Shown: positions 28,601-33,628 of the stretch, one piece after another
How positions within the stretch are numbered: position 1 is the stretch's first letter
How the letters are laid out: every line of letters starts with the position of its first letter
Origin: Mesostigma viride
Taxonomy: Eukaryota; Streptophyta; Mesostigmatophyceae; Mesostigmatales; Mesostigmataceae
NCBI GenBank assembly: GCA_009746045.1
Contig: RPFO01001557.1
Coordinates: forward strand, 1-33,628
Length of the DNA: 33,628 bases
Reading direction: 5' to 3'
Notes under the pieces: generated by a model
The model's database searches: none
Told to the model about the DNA's origin: nothing
The model's input: the letters and a program-made list of their open reading frames with translations, nothing else
Made by a program: the position numbers and the translations under genes

Positions 28601-29170
28601 CAACTGCCAAAAACCATCCGCACAATCCAGTACTGTGAAACAAGTGGAACCTTTAACCTTATTAAATATATCGTCAATACGAGGTAGAGGGTATTTAGAT
28701 TTCACAGTAATATCATTCAACTTCCTATAATCAGTAACTAGGCGAAACTTGCCATTTGGCTTAGGAACTAACAGGACACCAGCTGAGTAGGGGGAGTTAC
28801 TAGGCTCTATCAATCCTGCTTCTAATAATGACACTAAAATCTGTTTTAGTTCCTTTAACTCGGTAGGGCCCATTCTATACATCGGAGAGTGCGTAGGAAC
28901 TGCACCGTCCTTGATAACTACACGGTGTAAAACAGAACGAGGAGGAGGATAAGAAGGAGTCTTTTCTTCAAATACTTTTGAGGAATCTATCACAGCCATG
29001 TATCTTACTATTTCATTTTCAGTAAATCCTACTCCTATTGTATCCACTGTATTTACATCTATATCCACACTATTGTTAGTGATAGGTATCTGTTGTACTT
29101 CTAACTGAAGGAACATACATAATAGGTATCCATTTTGCTTTAATTCAGAACGTAATTCGTCATTTGACAT
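25646..29170 (-). CDS. Pol of element B: RT, RNase H, integrase, chromodomain
   Basis: This is a 1,174-codon intact frame from the ATG at 29170. RT: GKFRLVTDYRKLND (~120), LDCADGFWQL, YLDDILIY (~268), FLGHVLSD, YYRRFIPRFA. RNase H: FVVATDASKVAIGG (~412), ELLAVVYCCHAWQHFL, TDHRPL and DNIVPDALSR. Integrase: HHCC region H...H (LHDLAAHQGG) and CQSCQE (~737-775), then catalytic MMDFVGPF (~803), SDKD (~866) and E of LVERLNR (~902), a D-35-E spacing. The usual HPQTDGQTER context reads HSSSSHLVER. The C-terminal ~50 residues form a chromodomain (VESIVAHRD, YKVKWMYA, VWYTESELDGCSRLLQEY). The first cage aromatic seems absent, while the two Trp positions are present. The chromodomain suggests chromatin-guided integration. 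Protease lies in a different frame upstream because of a base loss. Confidence 0.95.
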   Translation of the reverse strand: MSNDELRSELKQNGYLLCMFLQLEVQQIPITNNSVDIDVNTVDTIGVGFTENEIVRYMAVIDSSKVFEEKTPSYPPPRSVLHRVVIKDGAVPTHSPMYRMGPTELKELKQILVSLLEAGLIEPSNSPYSAGVLLVPKPNGKFRLVTDYRKLNDITVKSKYPLPRIDDIFNKVKGSTCFTVLDCADGFWQLRIAPEDCHKTAFATPFGHYQFRVAAMGLCNSPASFQMLMNEVLRPVMGNSHLPQVSSDLKDPSFSSVSLSEHDRSCAQAYLDDILIYSPDFETHLRDLKKVLEIMAENSLWARRAKVRSGRSVPFLGHVLSDAGVATDPDKTKSIQEWPTPTDVKGVRSFLGIASYYRRFIPRFATIAAPINHLLKKDIPFVWSSECQSAFQCLKSLLLSPPVLILPDTTKPFVVATDASKVAIGGVLLQDQGQGLQPIEYISRTMLPAERNYPVHQQELLAVVYCCHAWQHFLKGAQFDVCLNEPCELDPYRLVIQTDHRPLTHLLSQPNLTPRQARWMEFLAQFSPFKLQYVKGVDNIVPDALSRRADYSFFEDLDVLNITLVPTTMGVTPYGELPDDDSYAYLFHTAVRMPDLLSHVGLSLPCEALPVASVGGEGKNKISIPLSHIATRSGKSYENVVPLGPPLLFGKAVGDLFKPVLDTSVAMPTSDLERLISRFTATEPEALAAIAAHPQQLGKHPCKFVGGFLYVQIADSPPQWRLYVPPICRSSLLFELHDLAAHQGGKRVRDLVARSYYWPSLYKDVDEYVRTCQSCQEMKPNNVGQIAEPRTLPDPIMPWDSIMMDFVGPFRKNDRGNAQILVFIDRFTRMCHLVPCPLELTARDCARLYLNNVYRYHGLSRQFISDKDKLFTSDFWQQFFAAIGTKVTYGTAYHSSSSHLVERLNRVVEEALRHYVNGSGSDWEDYLCLVEFSLNNCPQAAHGYTPFFLDTGRQPLTPTSLLASPLRDKDDVSRDTVEGVQSLLDRMKTAHDHAISGYQKAQAKYLARLRASLDRRAPEIEVGDLVLVEGPRVGRFAHKFEAELKVKLRPAFLGPFHVLSRVGNFLYKVDIPTSWQTHSNTFHRSQLKLYHPSTFAGRELAPAPLEHNPDTGEVEDEVESIVAHRDIKKGRGTQRQYKVKWMYARSEVDKVWYTESELDGCSRLLQEYKTLHKL

Positions 29171-29664
29171 TATACTTCAGGTATAGGTCTTACAGGAGGA
29201 TCAACAGGTGTAGGAGGAGTAATATCTACCAAGGATAAATTTTCCAATCTATAATGACGTTCAGGTACCCAGTAAGAGCTATCTGGAAACCAAATGACCA
29301 TGGTATCATAATTAATAGTAATCTTATTATCCTGGTGCCAATCTAATCCTAGTAATACATCAGCGGTAGTGATAGGGCCTATAGTGGCCGTCAGGTTGAC
29401 AGTACGTCCTTGTATAACCATGGGAAGGGACACCGTACCCGGGGAATGACTGGTGCGACCATCAGCATAATGAACAGTAACGGGTTTGGTGTGAGGGGTA
29501 GGGACTAGTCCTAAACGTCTAACTAGGGCCTCGCTCACAAAGGAGCTAGCCGCACCGCTATCTACCAACACAGAGACATTCAAGAGTTCATCAGCATGCA
29601 AGAAGGGGTCTACAACAGTGTGAGGGACGGTTAAACCACCATTCAAGAACATAAGAGGACGCAC
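29170..29664 (-). pseudogene. Protease region of B, cut off from gag and RT by frameshifts
   Basis: It encodes the retropepsin core LVDSGAASSFVSEALVRR and LLGLDWHQDN. Against A, one base is missing near 29172 (acattatac versus acattaatac), which splits protease from RT. Another base is missing near 29723 (aaattttatc versus aaattattatc), so the -1 frame from gag no longer reaches protease. The open segment starts at a non-ATG codon because protease is normally read through from gag. Confidence 0.88.
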
Positions 29665-29776
29665 ACGTAGTGGTAGGGAAGATTCAGCTCCTACAGAGGT
29701 TATAAAAACAGGCAGGCAAAAATTTTATCTGGGGTACTATCTAAGGACCTGTCCAGGTTACCCCCGGCTGACAGGC

Positions 29777-31508
29777 CTACTGTTCCCCCTCCCCCCCCAA
29801 ATCCATAGGAACGAACCCCGAAGAAGACCCTGGCGGAAAAGCCACTGCTGGAGGGTCACGAGGGATTGAAGAGGGTGCGGGAGCCTGATTATCATAGGGG
29901 AACCCTGGGGATCCTGTCTGCACAGCATTCAGCCTACTAGGGGTAGCTGAAGGAATGCGTCCTGAAGTGGGACGAATAGGAGCACGCTGAGGGGTACGAG
30001 GAGGGCGAGCGTCGGGATGAGGGGGAGCACCCGAAAGGAACTTGGGGCACTCACGTTTAAGATGACCTACTTCCTTACAATGATAGCAGGTAATATGAGA
30101 GACATCCAGAGCTGAAAGGTCAGTCACACAGATATCTAATTCTTCTACATAGGAGTTCTCCTCCTCAGGGGTAAGGATAATATTATTAATACGGGAACGG
30201 GTAGGAAGAGAAGGGTGGAGAAGAAATCTGCTACACGCAAAGATGCTGGCGCACATGCTTGAGGGGCAGGTCAGTAAAACGGTAGGCAGAGAACTGGCGC
30301 TTGACTTCACGCAATAAGGGTCTACTGAGGCCTGAAGGAAGCGAGCACGTACTTCTGCACCCGACAAATCCCTAATTCGTACCATCTGAGCATCAAACTC
30401 TTTCATATATTCTTTAAAGGATTTGGTACCCTGCTGCAAGGTACCAAAGGCTAATCTATCCTGCCAATCTGAATCAGGAGGGACTAAATGGTTCTCTAAA
30501 CGCTTAAACAATTCTGCTACAGAGTTAGGGTAGGCATGAGAGGCCAAAGACTCACACTGAATGAGGTTAGCAAGCTCAGGAGTAATACAGGTTGTGAGAT
30601 AGTGAGGAACTAATACAGCATCAGAAAGACGCCATCTATTATGATTCTGCCACGACTCCGTGTTCTGGTAAGCAACATAATAAAGGTGAAAAACTGTTGA
30701 GGGGTAGACTTGACATCCAGCTTGGGAAGGTTAGCAAAGAGGGGAAGAGCAGGGGCTTAGGGGGATTAGAAGAGTCAGTTTTTCCCATAGGGCCACTATC
30801 TTCCACTGCTACATAAGCGGGATAGAAGGAAGGAAGAGGAAAAGTCTTGGGTAGGGGTCTAGAGGGGCCACCGTTTCAGGCTGGTGCCCATAAGAGAAGG
30901 GGACAGTATATTGCTCACGAAGAGAGGAATAGGCAAAATGATCATAATTTCTGTCATCTAAGGGCATGGTACTGAAATCACTATTAACTTCTAAATCAGC
31001 CACACGGGTAGGACCTGGGCTGCCTCATAGGCCGTCTCAGGGTAGGACCAGGAAGCAGGTGGGTAAAAGGGAACTGCACTAGGGCGCCCAGAAGGACCGA
31101 CAGGGGCAGAGGCACGACCCGTGTTAAGAGCAGGCATGGAAGGCACAGGGTGGGAAGGAGGCCTAAAAACATTGTTAGTTAGTGAGGACCTGCTGGAGGG
31201 TTGAGCCAAGGTTGCAGGAGGGGCAGGGGCCTGGTTCAGGGTAAGGGAAGGGTCATCACTAAATCTGACTTGCATACGTTGACGTTGTTCATAGGTAGGA
31301 GGGGTAAGTGAGGGACGACGGCGACCATCAGCAAGAGGAGAAGGAGGTGAGGCACGAAGATTACCTTGAGGAGTGAGATGGTGTACCGTTTCAAGTGAGT
31401 CCCGTCGGTTACCCGATTGTTGTTATGGTTGTTATTATTATTATTATTATTATTCATAGTAGGAGTATTGGTAGGTATAGGCGACAGGTTACCACCCACT
31501 GGATCCAT
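29777..31508 (-). pseudogene. Gag of element B, several frameshifts
   Basis: It starts MDPVGGNLSP with an Asn-rich run (AT-rich trinucleotide repeat ~31435-31455). The frame breaks just after this run, again around 31270, 31000, 30830-30670 and near 30330. The last open part (29777-30547) has capsid helices and the CCHC knuckle CYHCKEVGHLKREC, and ends GGEGEQ. Several breaks are single-base losses when compared with A, including a short c-run difference in the KRQFS region. Confidence 0.88.
29791..29801 (-). promoter_or_regulatory. Probable -1 ribosomal frameshift site (B)
   Basis: TTTGGGGGGGG is identical to A's site, the same distance before the gag stop. Confidence 0.55.
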
Positions 31509-31632
31509 TTTTGTTTAAGTAAATGATCAAAAATCTAACTGAAAGCAGCAAGGATAAAGGACAAGGCCTAATATAAGGCAAGGAAAGAAAAGGAAAAGAT
31601 TTTAATGGTTTAAAAGAAAGGAACAATTTAAA

Positions 31633-32025
31633 TCAGTCCTTTTTAACAACAGTAATGGATAGGGAACCGAATTCCAAGGTGAGAGGAGTATCTAAGCTAG
31701 ATGAGGATGCAGCCCTCTTAGGGGGAGACGAAGGAGGGGTAGCAAAATCTAGAGCTTCTACAGGAGGGCGACCATGAGGAGTAGAACGTACGTGTAGGCC
31801 TAGATCTGATACGCTATGGTCTATAAGGAATTGTTGAGCTTCCTCGAAGGTAACAAATTTCTTATACCTAATTACATTATATGTACGGTTTTGCACTATC
31901 TTCCTAGCATCTGACCAAGAGAGGAAAATGGCTGACCATTGAGGGGTAATAACTACGTAATACTTAGCTAAACTATTATCACTAGATGAATGGGAAGGCG
32001 CAGTAAAAACACGACGTTGACTCAT
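31633..32025 (-). CDS. ORF1 of B: viroplasmin/RNase H1 hybrid-binding-like small protein
   Basis: This intact 130-aa ORF starts with ATG at 32025 and lies 124 bp upstream of gag. It has the same motif layout as A's copy: KYYVVITPQWSAIFLSW and YKKFVTFEEAQQFL, then a Pro/Ser tail ending SITVVKKD. About 15 residues differ from A, many conservative, while silent differences are frequent. Keeping the gene open in both copies when gag, PR and ORF3 are broken in one suggests a short, independent gene. Function inferred from the domain: binding RNA/DNA hybrid or RNA. Confidence 0.8.
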   Translation of the reverse strand: MSQRRVFTAPSHSSSDNSLAKYYVVITPQWSAIFLSWSDARKIVQNRTYNVIRYKKFVTFEEAQQFLIDHSVSDLGLHVRSTPHGRPPVEALDFATPPSSPPKRAASSSSLDTPLTLEFGSLSITVVKKD

Positions 32026-32352
32026 GATAACTCACCTGGCGTGTCTTGTGATGTCAAGCTAGACGAGGTAGGGGTAGGCGACTTAGCTTGACGATCTGGA
32101 TCACCGAAAGAAGAAGGAGGGCGGGAGTTTCCAGCTCTCGTCCTAAGTCAGCGGCCGGATATCCCAGCGCTCGTCCTAACACAGCGCCCCGTAACTCTGC
32201 GGGTGCGGCCGTCTAATAAAGCAGCAGCACAAGGAAAAAGGTGTAGGTACGGCGACGCTAATCGTCTCCGAACAGTAATACTCCCCGATCTAAGGCAGGA
32301 AACAACCGTAAGCAGGAAAACAAGGCGAAGGACAGGCTAACTACGAAAGGAT
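32026..32352 (-). other. Leader of element B between ORF0 and ORF1
   Basis: No supported ORF. A short near-repeat (ccagctctcgtcctaagtcagcg and ccagcgctcgtcctaacacagcg, ~32130-32185) lies here, and A has a single related unit near 21752-21776. This may be a local duplication in the packaging region; that is inference. Confidence 0.55.
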
Positions 32353-32712
32353 TTATCCGCTGTGAGCAGGTCTAGCTTCTAGGTAAAGCGTGTCCCGAAA
32401 CGGGCAGCACGACGCTCCTAGCTTGAAGGCGACCCGCCCATTACCTATCAAGGAAGTGTCGACTTCTTGTTCCTGGACGCGGAAGGGGTCTTGAAAAGGT
32501 GTATGTGGCAAGGGATAGTCGTCTCGTTCACTACCTACTGAAGTTCCTCCGGAACCATTGTTACGCCGCGGATATCTACCTCCACCTCTACCTCTAATGG
32601 GCCTGATACTACCTAAACTGGTCAGGCCTCCTCTACTTAACCCTCTGGCGAAAGACGAACGTGACGGAGCTGATCTCAATGCATTAACGTAAGTGTTGCT
32701 ATAATACGCCAT
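32353..32712 (-). CDS. ORF0 of B: 119-aa Arg/Gly-rich protein starting inside the LTR
   Basis: It starts MAYYSNTYVNALRS about 154 bp before the 5' LTR end, passes through an RGG-like box (RPIRGRGGGRYPRR), crosses the LTR/PBS junction at RRNNG and continues with an acidic half (GSERDDYPLPHTP) to RPAHSG. In the first twelve codons A and B differ at seven, six of them silent. Such a pattern is not expected for non-coding LTR sequence. The 3' LTR carries only the first part. It would be the first long ORF of the transcript if transcription starts further upstream in the LTR. No known family; RNA binding is a guess. Confidence 0.65.
   Translation of the reverse strand: MAYYSNTYVNALRSAPSRSSFARGLSRGGLTSLGSIRPIRGRGGGRYPRRNNGSGGTSVGSERDDYPLPHTPFQDPFRVQEQEVDTSLIGNGRVAFKLGASCCPFRDTLYLEARPAHSG
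32541..32557 (-). promoter_or_regulatory. Primer-binding site of B
   Basis: The minus strand reads TGGTTCCGGAGGAACTT one base inside the LTR. It contains the self-complementary GTTCC-GGA-GGAAC. The site differs from A's beyond TGG and the GGAGG core. Confidence 0.55.
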
Positions 32713-33132
32713 ACAACCATTTACAAAACCCGTTTACTCCAGGAATAGAGGAAGGAAACACAACTACACTGCCGTGACCCAAGCCTAAATGTGTCAATTC
32801 ACTTAACACACGCCGAGTGCACACACAAGGGGTAGAACGCGCATAAATGGTCACCAACGGTCCAACACGCTCGGGCCGACATGGCCCTCGCCTACAGGTG
32901 CACGCTGGTCCACTAAATCTACTGATGCACGCTGGTCCACTACATTCTACCACAGGATCAGGACCACTAGTAAAGTACGCGGCGCGGCGCCCAACGGCAC
33001 CCAATGTACCACAGTACTGTTACGAGGACAATAATGTCCCGGTAGGAGCCTAAACGTAAACCTAGGGACAACCGAGGCAAAGGACCTAATTTACGTCCGT
33101 AACTACAACGAATTGTTACGCGACGTTAACCA
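32559..33132 (-). repeat. 5' LTR of element B
   Basis: The 574-bp partner of 22336-22908 ends in GTTAACCA rather than GTAACA, an indel difference at the very end. It is followed by the target duplication CCGTT. Confidence 0.92.
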
Positions 33133-33137
33133 CCGTT

Positions 33138-33539
33138 ACTCCAGGCAAAAGAGGAAGGAAACACAACTAAACTGCCGTGACCCAAGCCTTATAGTGTTTG
33201 TAATTCATTTAACACACCCGAGTGACCACACAAGGAGTGGAACGTGCATAAATGGCACCAACGGTCCAACAGGCTCGGGCCGACCTGGCCTCCGCCTGCA
33301 GAAACACAGAAACACAGGCAGGTGCACAGATGCACGCCGGTTCCACTACATTCTACACAAAGGATAAGGACCACTAATATGTACGCGGCGCGGCGCCCAA
33401 AGGCACCCAATTATACCACAGTCTGTGTTACGGGGACAAATCATGTCCAAACTAGAACTTGCACGTAACCTAGAACACACCGAGGCCAAGGACCTAATTT
33501 ACGTCCGTAACTACAACGAATTTGTTACGCGACGTAACA
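33138..33539 (-). repeat. 5' LTR of A, part 2
   Basis: This matches 8629-9022 of A's other LTR and completes the LTR split by B. It carries unusually many 1-base indels (see findings). It ends at GTAACA, followed by the target duplication CTAGAG at 33540-33545. Confidence 0.9.
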
Positions 33540-33548
33540 CTAGAGGGG

Positions 33549-33628
33549 ACATTTGTTTCTGGCTTGCTTGAGTTTTGTTTTCCGGCCTGTGTGCCGAGTA
33601 AGGGCGGTGTCAGAAGTATCGACACACC
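33549..33628 (+). mobile_element. 3' end of a second copia copy (element C family), window-truncated
   Basis: 33549-33607 is the reverse complement of 448-513 (internal 3' end and polypurine tract, here AAGGGCGG) with small indels. 33608-33628 is the start of an LTR (TGTCAGAAGTATCG). Its orientation is opposite to element C. Upstream internal sequence is missing, so this copy is truncated at its junction with the tandem repeat, where ACA is shared by both sides. Confidence 0.85.

Larger units (their letters stand above)
22336..33132 (-). mobile_element. Ty3/gypsy chromodomain element B, nested in A's 5' LTR
   Basis: This 10.8 kb element has LTRs at 22336-22908 and 32559-33132 and the target duplication CCGTT at 22331-22335 and 33133-33137. 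It has the same gene order as A: ORF0, ORF1, gag, PR, RT-RNaseH-IN-chromodomain, ORF3. LTRs differ by a few percent by eye. RT to chromodomain is one intact 1,174-codon frame, but gag, PR and ORF3 contain frameshifts, so it is not autonomous. It is younger than A at this site because it splits A's LTR. Confidence 0.94.
8452..33539 (-). mobile_element. Ty3/gypsy chromodomain-family element A, hosting three nested insertions
   Basis: The 3' LTR is 8452-9022. The 5' LTR is split into 22160-22335 and 33138-33539 by element B. CTAGAG is duplicated at 8446-8451 and 33540-33545. Without B, D and the TTAA element, A is about 9.6 kb. Compared with B it lacks about 1.2 kb of integrase and chromodomain sequence. 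A carries ORF0, ORF1, a frameshifted gag, pol in three separated pieces and an intact ORF3. It is defective and could only move with proteins supplied in trans. Confidence 0.93.

Overview
The window is eukaryotic nuclear DNA made almost entirely of nested transposable elements. I found no host gene, rRNA, tRNA gene or CRISPR array. It carries one Ty1/copia element, two related Ty3/gypsy chromodomain elements (A and B, one inside the other), one gag-only LTR element (TR-GAG type), one TTAA-flanked DNA transposon without transposase, a diverged ~1.08 kb tandem repeat, and the 3' end of a second copia copy. The host cannot be named from the sequence. A repeat-rich alga (for example a red seaweed) is my best guess, at low confidence.

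Layout. (1) 17-6349, minus strand: complete copia element C with 431/432-bp LTRs and one uninterrupted Gag-PR-IN-RT-RNaseH reading frame. A tRNA-like segment lies in its leader. (2) 6350-8451: two direct copies of a ~1.08 kb repeat. (3) 8452-33539, minus strand: gypsy element A, inserted in the second repeat copy with a CTAGAG target duplication. Its pol is interrupted by two later insertions: D (12904-15668, plus strand, TSD GGTTT), which has 744-bp LTRs and only a Gag gene, and a TTAA-flanked DNA element (16160-18066). (4) 22336-33132, minus strand: gypsy element B, inserted in A's 5' LTR (TSD CCGTT), so that LTR is split into 22160-22335 and 33138-33539. (5) 33549-33628: plus-strand 3' end of another copia copy that runs off the window.

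Gypsy family architecture, 5' to 3' on the minus strand: LTR; ORF0, a small Arg/Gly-rich ORF that starts in the LTR and crosses the PBS; ORF1, a separate ~130-aa protein with a viroplasmin/RNase H1 hybrid-binding-like domain; Gag with CCHC knuckle; a G8 run where Pol continues in the -1 frame; PR-RT-RNaseH-integrase-chromodomain; ORF3, ~770 aa of unknown function; PPT; LTR. A keeps ORF1 and ORF3 but has lost its integrase core and has a gag frameshift. B keeps RT-RNaseH-IN-chromodomain but has a broken gag, PR and ORF3. Neither can act alone as sequenced. ORF0, ORF1 and ORF3 differ between A and B mostly at synonymous positions where I compared them, which suggests they are real genes. ORF0, ORF1 and ORF3 together on a chromodomain element are the most novel content here.
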